Of a stretch of DNA of 64,000 nucleotides, positions 20,381-28,801 are shown one piece after another. Position numbers and translations under genes: made by a program. Within the stretch, counting starts at the first letter, position 1, and each line of letters begins with the position of its first letter. The notes below the pieces were generated by a model. The model saw nothing but the letters and a program-made list of their open reading frames with translations, was not told where the DNA came from and ran no database searches. The DNA comes from Euzebya rosea (GTDB taxonomy: Bacteria > Actinomycetota > Nitriliruptoria > Euzebyales > Euzebyaceae), in assembly GCF_003073135.1 (NCBI RefSeq), contig NZ_PGDQ01000004.1, positions 50,363-114,362 of the forward strand. Reading direction: 5' to 3'.

Positions 20381-20758
20381 TCAGCTGCCCTCGCCGGCGC
20401 CGGCCTCCTCGGGGGCCAGCACCTCCGTCAGCTCCCACTCGACGCACACCTCGCCGGACTCCGACGCGCCGGTGATGTCGGCGCAGGCCTCGCTGTCGCC
20501 GGCCAGCTGCGTGACCTCCACCACACCGACCGATCCGTCGGCGGCATGCACGCGGCAGACGAACACGTCGCCGGCCCGGGGTTCGATGCCTTCGGGACAG
20601 GTGACGTCCTCGAAGTCCACGGGGAACCGCGCGTCGACGTCGGCCAGGATCTGCGCCTCCAGCGAGCCGGTGTCGAGCCCCCCGAACTGCAGGTCCAGGT
20701 CGCCACAGCCGGCGCCGAGGAGGGCGAGGAGGAGGAGGGGGAGGACGGCGCGGCGCAC
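20381..20758 (-). CDS. DUF4333-type lipoprotein
   Basis: A 125-residue predicted lipoprotein. The GTG at 20758 gives a short basic start, a Leu-rich helix and the lipobox LGAGC, after which the mature protein begins. The segment VTCPEGIEPRAGDVFVCRVHAADGSVGVVEVTQ is the DUF4333 pattern with its conserved Cys pair. Function of DUF4333 is not known. It is divergent from the MarP-like protease; their starts are about 70 bp apart, so they share a control region. Confidence 0.8.
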   Translation of the reverse strand: MRRAVLPLLLLALLGAGCGDLDLQFGGLDTGSLEAQILADVDARFPVDFEDVTCPEGIEPRAGDVFVCRVHAADGSVGVVEVTQLAGDSEACADITGASESGEVCVEWELTEVLAPEEAGAGEGS

Positions 20759-20826
20759 GGGCGGATCGTAGCCGCCCGTGCAGGAGGACCATGGGGTCCG
20801 CAGCCGACGACGGCACACTGTCTGGT

Positions 20827-22005
20827 GTGAACCTCGTGGATGTCGTGCTCGGCACGATGCTGCTCGTGGCTGCGGTCAGGGGCTGGCGTCGTGGTGCCCT
20901 GAGCCAGGTGTTCGCGTTCGGGGGCGCGGCGATCGGCCTGGTCCTCGGGGCGGTCTTCGCGCCGGACATCGCCACGGAGTTCATCGACACACCGGGTGTC
21001 CGCCTGTCCCTGATCACCTTCGGCATCCTGGTCGTGGCGCTCCTCGTGGGCCAGCTGCTGGGCTACCTCGTCGGCGCGCGCCTTCGGGTCGCCGCCGAGC
21101 GGAGCGGCGCCGGTGCGGCCGACTCGGTCTTCGGGGTGCTCGTCGGCCTGGTCTCGCTGGTGCTGTCGTTGTGGCTGGCCGGGTCGATCCTGGCCCAGGG
21201 CCCCACCGCCAGCCTTGCCCGGCAGGTACGGGGCAGCACGGTGCTGGGGCTGATCGACGAGACCCTCGGCCCGCCGCCCGACGTCTTCGGCCGTGTCTCC
21301 GGCTACCTGGACCAGCAGGGCTTCCCACAGGTCTTCGCCGGCCTCCAGGGCGCCACCGCACCCCCGGTCGCCCCACCGTCGGGGGAGTTCGTCGAGCTGG
21401 CGGCCGCTGCCGGCACCCCGTCGACGGTGCAGGTGGAGTCCCTGGGCTGCGACGGCGTGTCGGCAGGCTCCGGCTTCGTCACGCAGCCCGGCTTCGTCGT
21501 CACCAACGCCCATGTGATCGCGGGCGGGGAGGTCATCCGCGTCCGGGATCCCGGCGGGACCCACGATGCGGTGCCGGTCCACGTGGACCCCGAGCTGGAC
21601 CTGGCCGTGCTGTCGGTGCCGAACACGACCGCCACACCGCTGCCCTGGGCATCCACCCCGGTGGACCGCGGCGTTGCGGGCGCGACGCTGGGCTTCCCCG
21701 GTGGCCAGCGCGAGCTGAACATCCGGCCGGCTGCGGTCCGTGGCCGTCAGGAGGCACTGGGGCGCGACATCTACGGCCGCAGCGTCACCAGCCGCGAGAT
21801 CCTCACCCTCGAGGCAGCGGTCGCGCCCGGTGACTCCGGTGGGCCGTTCGTCACCGCCGCCGGCGAGGTCGGCGGGGTCGTGTTCGCCGCGTCGACGGCC
21901 GGCGAGGGCGTCGGCTACGCCCTGACCGCCGAACGGGTCCAGCCCGACATCGCCCAGGCCATCACCCGCAACACCCCGATGCCGACGGGGGCCTGCCGCT
22001 TCTGA
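20827..22005 (+). CDS. MarP-like periplasmic serine protease with CvpA membrane domain
   Basis: A 392-residue protein. The first half is a CvpA-type membrane domain with four hydrophobic segments (about residues 3-22, 25-45, 60-85 and 105-130). The second half is a chymotrypsin-like protease: GSGFVTQPGFVVTNAHVIAGG (catalytic His), DPELDLAVLSV (Asp) and APGDSGGPFV (Ser). This architecture and a disulphide-capable Cys before the protease match MarP, needed for acid resistance in Mycobacterium tuberculosis. The GTG at 20827 is chosen because it opens at the membrane domain as in MarP; ATG 20791 would add 12 polar residues. It ends 6 bp from the convergent TetR gene. Confidence 0.9.
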   Translation: MNLVDVVLGTMLLVAAVRGWRRGALSQVFAFGGAAIGLVLGAVFAPDIATEFIDTPGVRLSLITFGILVVALLVGQLLGYLVGARLRVAAERSGAGAADSVFGVLVGLVSLVLSLWLAGSILAQGPTASLARQVRGSTVLGLIDETLGPPPDVFGRVSGYLDQQGFPQVFAGLQGATAPPVAPPSGEFVELAAAAGTPSTVQVESLGCDGVSAGSGFVTQPGFVVTNAHVIAGGEVIRVRDPGGTHDAVPVHVDPELDLAVLSVPNTTATPLPWASTPVDRGVAGATLGFPGGQRELNIRPAAVRGRQEALGRDIYGRSVTSREILTLEAAVAPGDSGGPFVTAAGEVGGVVFAASTAGEGVGYALTAERVQPDIAQAITRNTPMPTGACRF

Positions 22006-22011
22006 CCGTCG

Positions 22012-22602
22012 CTACCGGCCGGTCGCGAGCCCGGCCAGCATCGCGTCGAGCGCCTGCGCCCATACCGCGTCGGCGTCAAGCCCGTCGGGCACCCCGGACA
22101 GCTCCAGGGACACCAGTCCGTGCACCAGCCCCCAGAGGGTGAACGTGATCTCCATGTCGTTGCCGACCACGGCCCCCGCGTCGACGGCACGGGCGACGGC
22201 GGACCGCAGGCGCTCCAGGCGTGCGAGGGCGAAGGCGTCGTCGGTGTCGGAAGGGGTGAACTCCGGGACCGGGCAGTCGAACATGACGGCGTAGAGGTGG
22301 GGGCGGTCCAGGGCGGACCGCCGGTAGGCCATGCCGAGGGCCCGCAGCTCCTCCACGGGGTCCTCGGGACGGCCGACGTCCTCGAAGGCCCGGCCGAGGC
22401 CCTCGAAACCCGCCACGAACATCTCCCGGACGACTCCCTCCTTGGAGCCGAACAGCGAGTAGATCGCACGGGTGCTGGTCCCGACCTCGTCGGCGAGCCG
22501 GCGGATCGACAGCGCGGCCGGTCCGTCGGTCGCGAGCAGCCGGCCGGCCGCGACCAGCAGCCGGTCGCGGGTGTCGTCGTCGTGCTCGCGTGGTCGTCCC
22601 AT
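22012..22602 (-). CDS. TetR family transcriptional regulator
   Basis: A 196-residue repressor. The N-terminal helix-turn-helix is clear (DRLLVAAGRLLATDGPAALSIRRLADEVGTSTRAIYSLFGSKEGV, about residues 12-57). The C-terminal domain resembles TetR_C WHG type, with a hydrophobic ligand-binding region. ATG 22602 is chosen; GTG 22614 would add four residues. It is divergent from the DUF4188 gene and a promoter with an imperfect palindrome lies between them, so it probably represses that gene and perhaps itself. The inducer is unknown. Confidence 0.9.
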   Translation of the reverse strand: MGRPREHDDDTRDRLLVAAGRLLATDGPAALSIRRLADEVGTSTRAIYSLFGSKEGVVREMFVAGFEGLGRAFEDVGRPEDPVEELRALGMAYRRSALDRPHLYAVMFDCPVPEFTPSDTDDAFALARLERLRSAVARAVDAGAVVGNDMEITFTLWGLVHGLVSLELSGVPDGLDADAVWAQALDAMLAGLATGR

Positions 22603-22607
22603 GACGG

Positions 22608-22640
22608 TTGACACCGTATCAGGACAGCGTTACGTTACGC
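22608..22640 (+). promoter_or_regulatory. Sigma70-type promoter with overlapping TetR-type operator
   Basis: TTGACA at 22608-22613 is a perfect -35 box. After a 17-bp spacer comes TACGTT (22631-22636) as the -10. The near-palindrome GCGTTACGTTACGC (22627-22640, one mismatched pair) covers the -10. It lies 34 bp before the DUF4188 start and just upstream of tetR, so a bound repressor would block RNA polymerase at the -10. Site assignment to this TetR is inference. Confidence 0.65.
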
Positions 22641-22673
22641 CGTACCGAAACACTGTTGCGAAAGGTGTGTCCC

Positions 22674-23177
22674 ATGTCTGCTGTCGTGTCCGGCCGTTTC
22701 TCCGCCGAGGTGTCGGACGACATCGTCGTCCTGCTGATCGGGGCACGCATCAACCGACCCTGGCGGCTGCGCAGCCTGTGGCTGGTCGCCAGCGCCATGC
22801 CGCGCATGCTGCGCCGGCTCGCCGCGGAACCGGAGCTCGGCCTGCTGCACGTCGAGTCGTTCCGCCGGGGGCGCACGACGATGGCGGTGCAGTACTGGGC
22901 CAGCCACGAGCAGCTGACCCGGTTCGCGACCGACCCCGACCTGCCGCACGCGCCGGCCTGGAAGGCCTACATGGCCCGGCTGGCCTCGACACCCGATGTC
23001 GGCGTGTTCCACGAGACCTACGTGGTGCCCGCCGGCAACGCCGAGTCGATCTACGCGCACATGCCGGTGTTCGGGCTGGCCGCCGCCACGCGGCACGCGC
23101 CCGCCGACGCCGTCGGCCACAACGCCCGCGCACGCCTCGACGGCGCCCGCGAGCGGGCATCCGAGCGGGCCGCCTGA
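22674..23177 (+). CDS. DUF4188 protein (dimeric alpha-beta barrel type)
   Basis: A 167-residue protein. The early VSGRFSAEVSDDIVVLLIGARINRPWRLRSLW, the middle LLHVESFRRGRTTMAVQYWASHEQLTRFATDPDLPHAPAWKAY and late VGVFHETYVVPAGNAESIYAHMP match DUF4188, a family related to small monooxygenase-like ferredoxin folds. The ATG at 22674 has AAAGG 8 bases upstream. It is probably controlled by the divergent TetR. It ends one base before the stop of the convergent DAHP synthase gene, an unusually tight junction. The reaction is unknown; a role in handling a small lipophilic compound is inference from the TetR partner. Confidence 0.85.
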   Translation: MSAVVSGRFSAEVSDDIVVLLIGARINRPWRLRSLWLVASAMPRMLRRLAAEPELGLLHVESFRRGRTTMAVQYWASHEQLTRFATDPDLPHAPAWKAYMARLASTPDVGVFHETYVVPAGNAESIYAHMPVFGLAAATRHAPADAVGHNARARLDGARERASERAA

Positions 23178-23178
23178 C

Positions 23179-24549
23179 CTAGGGGCGGGCGCAGGGACGA
23201 TCGCGGAGCAGCTCGGCGACCTGGAAGGCCATCTCCAGCGACTGGGCGTTGTTCAGCCGGGGGTCGCAAGCCGTCAGGTAGCGCTGGGACAGGTCGAGGT
23301 CGGCGATCTGCTGGTCGCCGCCGAGGCACTCGGTGACGTCCTCGCCGGTCAGCTCCATGTGCACGCCACCGGGGATCGTCCCCTCCGACTGGTGGGCGCC
23401 GAAGAACCCGGCGATCTCGGCCAGCACGTCGTCGAAGTGTCGCGTCTTGTAGCCGGACTCCGCGGTGAAGGTGTTGCCGTGGCAGGGGTCGCAGACCCAC
23501 ACGACGTTCCTGCCGGCGTCGCGGGTCGCCGCCAGCAGGGGCGGCAGCGCGTCGGCCACCCTGTCCTTGCCCATGCGGCTGATGAGCGTCAGGCGGCCGG
23601 GGATGTTGTCGGGGTTGAGGACGTCGACGAGCTCCAGCAGCTCCTCGGGGGTCATCGTGGGCCCCACCTTGCAGCCGATCGGGTTGGACACACCCGAGAG
23701 GAAGTGCACGTGGGCGTGGTCGAGCTGTCGCGTCCGCTCGCCGATCCACAGCATGTGGGCCGAGCAGTCGAACCAGTCGCCGCTGAGGGAGTCCTGCCGG
23801 GTGAGCGCCTGCTCGTAGCCCAGCAGCAGCGCCTCGTGGGAGGTGTAGAAGTCGACGCTGTTGAAGGTCGCCTCGCGCTCGATGTCGATGCCGACGGCGG
23901 ACAGGAAGTCCAGCGCCCGGCTGATGTCGGAGGCCATGCGCTCGTACCGCTTGCCCTGCGGGGACCCTGCGACGAACTCCTGGTTCCAGGCGTGGACGCG
24001 GGACAGGTCGGCGAAGCCACCGCTGGTGAAGGCACGCAGCAGGTTCAGCGTCGATGCGGACGTGTGGTACATCCGCTCGAGGCGCGACGGGTCGGGCTGG
24101 CGGTTCTCCACCGTCGGGGCAAGGCCGTTGACGGCGTCACCCTTGTAGGAGGCCATCTCCACCCCACCGACGGTCTCGGTGGGCTTGGAGCGGGGCTTGG
24201 CGTACTGCCCGGCGATGCGGCCGACCTTGACCACCGGCATCGACGCGCCGTAGGTCAGGACGATCGCCATCTGCAGGAGGACCTTGAGCTTGTCGCGGGT
24301 GGCGTCGGCGCCGGCGGCATCGAAGGTCTCGGCGCAGTCGCCACCCTGCAGCAGGAAGGCCTCGCCACGGCAGACACGGGCGAGGTCGGCGGTCAGGTCC
24401 CGAGCCTCACCGGCGAACACCAGCGGAGGCTGGGTCGACAGCGTCTCGAGGACCTGCTTGAGGTGGTCGGGGTCCGGGTACTCCGGCATCTGCTCGGCAG
24501 GCAGATCCATCCACGAGGACGGGGTCCAGGTCCGCTGGGGGGTGCTCAT
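23179..24549 (-). CDS. aroG: Class II DAHP synthase (3-deoxy-7-phosphoheptulonate synthase)
   Basis: A 456-residue class II enzyme that condenses phosphoenolpyruvate with erythrose 4-phosphate, the first step of the shikimate pathway. It has the metal-ligand Cys in QGGDCAETF, the motif KVGRIAGQYAKPRS, HMLWIGERTRQLDHAHVHFLSGVSNPIGCKVGP around the substrate site, and the metal-binding CDPCHGNTF and PGGVHMELTGEDVTECLGG near the end. Length fits the actinobacterial and plant type. The start is ATG 24549. It is divergent from the SDR gene. Another aromatic-pathway gene (pabB) lies 14 kb away and is not linked. Confidence 0.96.
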   Translation of the reverse strand: MSTPQRTWTPSSWMDLPAEQMPEYPDPDHLKQVLETLSTQPPLVFAGEARDLTADLARVCRGEAFLLQGGDCAETFDAAGADATRDKLKVLLQMAIVLTYGASMPVVKVGRIAGQYAKPRSKPTETVGGVEMASYKGDAVNGLAPTVENRQPDPSRLERMYHTSASTLNLLRAFTSGGFADLSRVHAWNQEFVAGSPQGKRYERMASDISRALDFLSAVGIDIEREATFNSVDFYTSHEALLLGYEQALTRQDSLSGDWFDCSAHMLWIGERTRQLDHAHVHFLSGVSNPIGCKVGPTMTPEELLELVDVLNPDNIPGRLTLISRMGKDRVADALPPLLAATRDAGRNVVWVCDPCHGNTFTAESGYKTRHFDDVLAEIAGFFGAHQSEGTIPGGVHMELTGEDVTECLGGDQQIADLDLSQRYLTACDPRLNNAQSLEMAFQVAELLRDRPCARP

Positions 24550-24669
24550 GTCGGCCACTCTCCCATCCGGTCGCACATCTGGCAAAGCCCCTGCGTTGGA
24601 TACGGGCGAAACGTCAGGGGCCTGTAGCCTCTCGACACCCCCACAACCGCTATCAGGAGCCTGTCGAAG

Positions 24670-25431
24670 ATGGACCTCAGCAACGCCGTCGCCCTCGTCA
24701 CCGGAGGGGCCTCCGGCCTCGGCCGTGCCACCGCCGAGGGGCTGGTGGCCGCGGGTGCCAAGGTCGTGCTGGTCGACCTGCCGTCCTCGCCCGGCGCCGA
24801 GACCGCCTCGGAGATCGGCGACGCTGCCCGGTTCGTCCCCGCGGACGTGACCGACCCGGCGGCGGTGCAGGAGGCGGTCGACACCGCGTCGGAGCTCGGC
24901 GCCCTGCGTGTCGCCGTCAACTGCGCCGGCGTGGGCACACCCGGCCGGGTGCTGTCCAAGCGCGGCCCCATGGACCTCGAGCAGTTCCAGAAGGTCGTCA
25001 CGATCAACCTGGTCGGCACGTTCAACGTGCTTCGCCTGTCGGCGGCCGCGATGGCGGCATCGGAGCCCGTGGACGGTGAGCGGGGCGTCATCGTCAACAC
25101 CGCCTCGATCGCGGCGTTCGACGGCCAGATCGGCCAGGCGGCCTACTCGGCGTCCAAGGGCGGCGTGGTCGGCATGACCCTGCCGATCGCCCGTGACCTG
25201 GCCCAGCACCTGATCCGGGTGATGACGATCGCCCCGGGCACCTTCTCCACCCCCATGCTCCACGGCCTGCCGCCCGAGGCGGTCAAGTCCCTCGGCGACG
25301 CCGTCCCCATGCCCTCCCGCCTGGGCGAGCCCTCGGAGTACGCCGCCCTCGTCCGCCACATCTGCGAGAACCAGATGCTCAACGGCGAGGTCATCCGCCT
25401 GGACGGCGCCCTGCGCATGGCGCCGCGCTAG
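24670..25431 (+). CDS. SDR family dehydrogenase (3-hydroxyacyl-CoA dehydrogenase type 2-like)
   Basis: A 253-residue classical short-chain dehydrogenase. The cofactor motif TGGASGLG is at residues 11-18, followed by an acidic DLP after strand 2 (NAD preference), NCAGVG, and the catalytic Ser (NTASIAAF) and YSASK. The tail [11 protein letters not shown] and [13 protein letters not shown] are typical of the human HSD17B10-like 3-hydroxyacyl-CoA dehydrogenases, so a role in fatty or branched acyl-CoA oxidation is likely but not shown. AGGAG lies 9 bases before the ATG at 24670. A hairpin made by a duplicated 43-bp unit lies right after its stop; the stop codon itself is inside the first copy. 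Confidence 0.9.
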   Translation: MDLSNAVALVTGGASGLGRATAEGLVAAGAKVVLVDLPSSPGAETASEIGDAARFVPADVTDPAAVQEAVDTASELGALRVAVNCAGVGTPGRVLSKRGPMDLEQFQKVVTINLVGTFNVLRLSAAAMAASEPVDGERGVIVNTASIAAFDGQIGQAAYSASKGGVVGMTLPIARDLAQHLIRVMTIAPGTFSTPMLHGLPPEAVKSLGDAVPMPSRLGEPSEYAALVRHICENQMLNGEVIRLDGALRMAPR

Positions 25432-25534
25432 GCGACGAAGGACACCACGGCTCACAGGAGCCGTGGTGCGCGGCGCCCGAAGGACACGGCACCGCGCTAG
25501 GCGACGAAGGACACCACGGCTCACAGGAGCCGTG
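25423..25534. repeat. 43-bp exact direct repeat, spanning the SDR stop codon
   Basis: Copies at 25423-25465 and 25492-25534 are identical over 43 bp, offset 69 bp. Both start with CCGCGCTAGGCGACGAAGG, so copy 1 includes the last codons and TAG stop of the SDR gene. A third partial copy (14 bp, CGCGCTAGGCGACG) begins at 25561. Each full copy carries a hairpin. Confidence 0.9.
25443..25468 (+). terminator. 11-bp stem hairpin after the SDR gene (copy 1)
   Basis: CACCACGGCTC-ACAG-GAGCCGTGGTG is a perfect 11-bp stem with a 4-base loop, 11 bp after the SDR stop. Copy 2 of the repeat has the same loop with an 8-bp stem at 25515-25534. Together they act as a plausible double terminator between convergent genes. 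Confidence 0.65.
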
Positions 25535-25755
25535 AGCGCGGCGCCAGGAGAGCAGGGCGTCGCGCTAGGCGACGGAAGACGCCGAAGCTGGCATCCGGCG
25601 ACGATTGTAGGGACGGGGGCACGGGTGCACCGCTGGCTACAACTGTCGCCGGTCGCCAGTGACGCGAGACAGGCGTCAGGCGACGATTGTGGTGATGGGT
25701 GCGTGGGTGCACCGCTCGCTACAACTGTGGCCGAACGCCAATCGTGCCGACCCTG

Positions 25756-25809
25756 CCCACGCGCTCGACCCGGCCCACGCGCTCGACCCGGCCCACGCGC
25801 TCGACCCGG
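25756..25809. repeat. 18-bp tandem repeat, three perfect copies
   Basis: The unit CCCACGCGCTCGACCCGG occurs at 25756, 25774 and 25792 without change, 36 bp beyond the pruA stop. Such short tandem arrays are prone to copy-number change. Confidence 0.9.
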
Positions 25810-25845
25810 CCTGCCCCGACCCGGCGCACGGCCGGCCCCGAGCCG

Positions 25846-27486
25846 CTAGCCCTGGTGGGGGTAGCGCCAGTCGGTCGGGGGGACGAAGGTCTCCTTGATC
25901 GACCGGGGGCTGACCCAGCGCAGAAGGTTGAGGGCCGAGCCGGCCTTGTCGTTGGTGCCCGAGGCCCTCGCGCCACCGAAGGGCTGCTGGCCGACGACCG
26001 CGCCGGTCGGCTTGTCGTTGATGTAGAAGTTGCCGGCCGCGTGGCGCAGGCGGGTCAGGGCGTCGTCGACCGCCGAGCGGTCGGTGGCGAACACCGCACC
26101 GGTCAGGGCGTAGGGGGAGGAGGAGTCCACCAGGTCGAGGGTGTCCTCCCACCGGGCGTCGTCGTAGACGTGGACGGTGAGGACCGGCCCGAACAGCTCG
26201 CGGACCATGGTGTCGCTCGTCGGGTCCTCGGTGACCAGCACCGTCGGGTCGACGAACCACCCGTCGCTGGCGTCCGCACCCCCGCCGACCAGGACCTTGG
26301 CCCCCGCGTCGGTCGCACCGGCGATGGCCTGGGTCAGCCGGTCGTGGGCGACCTTGTCGATGACGGCGCCGAAGAACGTCGACAGGTCCGCGCCGACGTC
26401 GCCGACGGAGATCTCCTCGGCCATCGTGGCCAGCGGCTCGCGCACGGCCGGCCACATCGACGCCGGGATGTAGGCGCGGCTGGCCGCCGAGCACTTCTGC
26501 CCCTGGTACTCGAACGCGCCACGCCCGAGTCCCACGGCGACCGCGAGCGGGTCGGCGGACGGGTGGGCGATCACGAAGTCCTTGCCGCCTGTCTCGGCGA
26601 CGATCCGCGGGTAGGAGCGGTAGGTGTCGATGTTGGCGCCGGTGCGCTGCCACAGCTGCTTGAACACCGTCGTCGACCCGGTGAAGTGCAGTCCGCCGAA
26701 GTCGCGGTGGGACATGCACACCTCCGACACCATGGCGCCGTCGCCGTGGACGAGGTTGATGACCCCGTCGGGCAGGCCGGCGGCCCGGAACAGGTCCATC
26801 GTCAGCTGGGCGGCGTAGGCCTGCTTCTCCGACGGCTTCCACACGACCGTGCAGCCCATGATGGCGGGGGCCGCGGGCAGGTTGCCGGCGATGGCGGTGA
26901 AGTTGAACGGTGTGAGCGCCAGGACGAAGCCCTCGAGCGGCCGGTGGTCGGTCCGGTTCCAGATGCCCGCCGAGGAGATGGGCTGCTCGGCGTGGATCTG
27001 CTCGGCGAACGCACAGTTGAAGCGCAGGAAGTCGATCAACTCGGCGGCCGCGTCGATCTCGGCCTGGTACACCGACTTGGACTGTCCGAGGATCGTGGCG
27101 GCGTTCAGCCGGTCGCGCCACGGCCCGCTGAGCAGGTCCGCCGCCCGCAGGAACACGGCCAGCCGGTCGGCCAGGGGCGTGGCGGCCCAGTCGTGGGCAG
27201 CCTCCCCGGCCGCGTCGATGGCCGCCGTGACGTCGTCGCGACCGGCCGCATGCACGGTGGCCAGCGACAGGCCGTGGTCGTGCGGTGCGGTGACGGTGAA
27301 GGTCGTCCCCGTCGACACGTCACGGCTGCCGATGCGCATGGGGGCGTCGATCGGCCCGGCGCTGCGCATCGCGGCGATCGTCGACTCCAGTGACGCCCGT
27401 TCGGGGCTGCCGGGCGCGTAGCCGCGAAGGGGTTCGTTGACGGGCGTGGGAACGGAGAATCGTCCGCTGGCGTTCACCTGGCTCAT
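25846..27486 (-). CDS. pruA: L-glutamate gamma-semialdehyde dehydrogenase
   Basis: A 546-residue aldehyde dehydrogenase of the 1-pyrroline-5-carboxylate type, which oxidises glutamate semialdehyde to glutamate with NAD in proline breakdown. It has LTPFNFTAIAGNLPAAPAIMG, the NAD-binding FTGSTTVFKQL, the general-base Glu in VAETGGKDFVI and the catalytic Cys in EYQGQKCSAASRAYIP, then the C-terminal NFYINDKPTGAVVGQQPFGGARASGTNDK. Length is as expected for the free-standing enzyme (about 543). The ATG at 27486 is followed by the usual MSQVNASGRFSVPTPVNEP leader. No proline dehydrogenase gene is adjacent in the window. Confidence 0.95.
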   Translation of the reverse strand: MSQVNASGRFSVPTPVNEPLRGYAPGSPERASLESTIAAMRSAGPIDAPMRIGSRDVSTGTTFTVTAPHDHGLSLATVHAAGRDDVTAAIDAAGEAAHDWAATPLADRLAVFLRAADLLSGPWRDRLNAATILGQSKSVYQAEIDAAAELIDFLRFNCAFAEQIHAEQPISSAGIWNRTDHRPLEGFVLALTPFNFTAIAGNLPAAPAIMGCTVVWKPSEKQAYAAQLTMDLFRAAGLPDGVINLVHGDGAMVSEVCMSHRDFGGLHFTGSTTVFKQLWQRTGANIDTYRSYPRIVAETGGKDFVIAHPSADPLAVAVGLGRGAFEYQGQKCSAASRAYIPASMWPAVREPLATMAEEISVGDVGADLSTFFGAVIDKVAHDRLTQAIAGATDAGAKVLVGGGADASDGWFVDPTVLVTEDPTSDTMVRELFGPVLTVHVYDDARWEDTLDLVDSSSPYALTGAVFATDRSAVDDALTRLRHAAGNFYINDKPTGAVVGQQPFGGARASGTNDKAGSALNLLRWVSPRSIKETFVPPTDWRYPHQG

Positions 27487-27545
27487 GGCCTGCACGGTAG
27501 CCGAGCAGGGCCGATCCCGTCAGGGGGAGTCGACGTTGGCCGGCG

Positions 27546-27908
27546 CTACTGGATGGCCTGCACGGCCTTGTCGGTCAGGTCCTGCAGGCGGTCGATGAGC
27601 AGGGCCCGGACCAGGTGCTCGACGTCGGGCGAGATGTCGCCGACCCCGCCACGCGCCATCCGTTCGAGGATGCGTGCCTGGAGGACGTACAGGTCCTCCA
27701 GGGTGGACTGGACCTCGGGGCTCCAGGGCTGGTCGGGGACCAGCAGCGTGGTCCAGCGGGTCAGCACCTCACCCTCGGTTTCCTCCAGGCTGATCACGCG
27801 GCCGGCCGCGTTGTCGGACAGCGCACGTTGGAGGTCGCTGCACCTGTCGCGCAGGAAGGCGACGTCGGCGGCGTTGGAGGCGGGGTTTCGGCGGAGGAGC
27901 ACAGTCAT
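27546..27908 (-). CDS. Hypothetical helical protein, 120 aa
   Basis: A 120-residue soluble protein, almost wholly predicted helix (FLRDRCSDLQRALSDN, EVQSTLEDLYVLQARILERMARGG, VRALLIDRLQDLTDKAVQAI). AAGGTG lies 5 bases before the ATG at 27908, which supports it being real. No family is recognised. It is divergent from mutM with a small inverted repeat between the two. Confidence 0.6.
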   Translation of the reverse strand: MTVLLRRNPASNAADVAFLRDRCSDLQRALSDNAAGRVISLEETEGEVLTRWTTLLVPDQPWSPEVQSTLEDLYVLQARILERMARGGVGDISPDVEHLVRALLIDRLQDLTDKAVQAIQ

Positions 27909-27929
27909 GTCACACCTTGTAGTGCGGAT

Positions 27930-27942
27930 TCACTCTTAGTGA
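27930..27942. promoter_or_regulatory. Small inverted repeat in the mutM divergent spacer
   Basis: TCACT-CTT-AGTGA lies in an AT-richer stretch between the 120-residue gene and mutM. It is a candidate operator for one or both genes. Five-bp arms are short, so chance is possible. Confidence 0.35.
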
Positions 27943-27991
27943 TTCGTATCGGCACGTGCAGGCCAAACCCTTACGGTCGAATATGGCTCGA

Positions 27992-28801
27992 ATGCCAGAA
28001 CTTCCCGAAGTCGAGAGCGTCCGGCGCCAGCTCGCGCCCAGACTGGTGGGCAGGAGGGTCTCACGGGTGACCGTTGACCCGGCCATGCCGCGGTACGACC
28101 GGCCACGGGATGCCGAGGGCGGACGGATCGATGACCTCCGACGCCGGGGCAAGTACCTGATCGCCGACCTCGACACCGACCGGGACCTGATCCTCCACTT
28201 GGGGATGACCGGGATCCTCCGCTGGCGGGGCGAGGACGGCTGGGACGGCAGCGATGCCTACGTCCGGGCGACGGTCGAGCTCGACGACGGGTCGGTGCTG
28301 GACTTCCGTGACGTCCGGCGGTTCGGCACCTTCGTCGTCACGCCGGCAGGGGACCACTCGGGCCTGCCCACGCTCGCGTCGCTGGGCCCCGAACCCCTGT
28401 CCGGGGCGTTCACCCGTGACGGCTTCCATCGCGCGTTGTCGTCGACGCGACAGCAGGTCAAGCCGTTCCTGCTGTCCCAGCGCCCCGTCGCCGGCGTCGG
28501 CAACATCTACGCCGACGAGGCCCTGTGGCGAGCCCGGATCCGCCCGACGGCCCGGCGAGTCGGCCGGGAACGGTCCGACCGCCTGTGGCATGCCATCCGC
28601 ACGGTCCTCGCCGAGTCCATCGAGCGGGAGGGCACCACGTTCCGCGACTACCAGATGGTCAACGGCGAGTCGGGCCGCAACGCCGACTTCCTCGTCGCCT
28701 ACGGCCAGGGCGGGCGCCCCTGTCCACGCTGCGGTGAACCGATGCGCAAGGGTGTGGTCGGCGGTCGCGGCACCACCTGGTGCGCGCGATGCCAGCGATG
28801 A
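27992..28801 (+). CDS. mutM: Formamidopyrimidine-DNA glycosylase (Fpg/MutM family)
   Basis: A 269-residue base-excision repair glycosylase/AP lyase. The ATG at 27992 is chosen because it places PELPEVE right after Met, and the N-terminal Pro is the catalytic amine. The Lys in RRRGKYLI and the helix-two-turn-helix motif GVGNIYADEALWRARIRP are present. The C-terminal zinc finger is C-x2-C-x16-C-x2-C (CPRC...WCARC). It removes oxidised purines or pyrimidines; the exact Fpg versus Nei preference cannot be told by eye. It overlaps the DUF3159 gene as ATGA. Confidence 0.93.
   Translation: MPELPEVESVRRQLAPRLVGRRVSRVTVDPAMPRYDRPRDAEGGRIDDLRRRGKYLIADLDTDRDLILHLGMTGILRWRGEDGWDGSDAYVRATVELDDGSVLDFRDVRRFGTFVVTPAGDHSGLPTLASLGPEPLSGAFTRDGFHRALSSTRQQVKPFLLSQRPVAGVGNIYADEALWRARIRPTARRVGRERSDRLWHAIRTVLAESIEREGTTFRDYQMVNGESGRNADFLVAYGQGGRPCPRCGEPMRKGVVGGRGTTWCARCQR

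Larger units (their letters stand above)
25432..25845. repeat. Repeat-packed intergenic region between convergent SDR and pruA genes
   Basis: The 414-bp gap has no gene that I can support. It holds three nested repeat families. The core GGCGACG occurs at 25431, 25500, 25568, 25597 and 25679. A second unit of 54 bp occurs at 25597-25650 and 25679-25732 (about 85% identical by eye); each begins GGCGACGATTGT and ends with the partly complementary ACAACTGT(C/G)GCC, so each can fold back on itself. An 18-bp unit follows in three perfect tandem copies at 25756-25809. The arrangement resembles REP/MITE-like extragenic palindromes rather than an array of CRISPR type. Confidence 0.8.

Noticed and set aside
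25423-25580. Possible CRISPR array from the 43-bp repeats
   Set aside because: Only two full copies and one partial copy exist, spacing is uneven, the repeats include a gene's stop codon and no cas genes are near.
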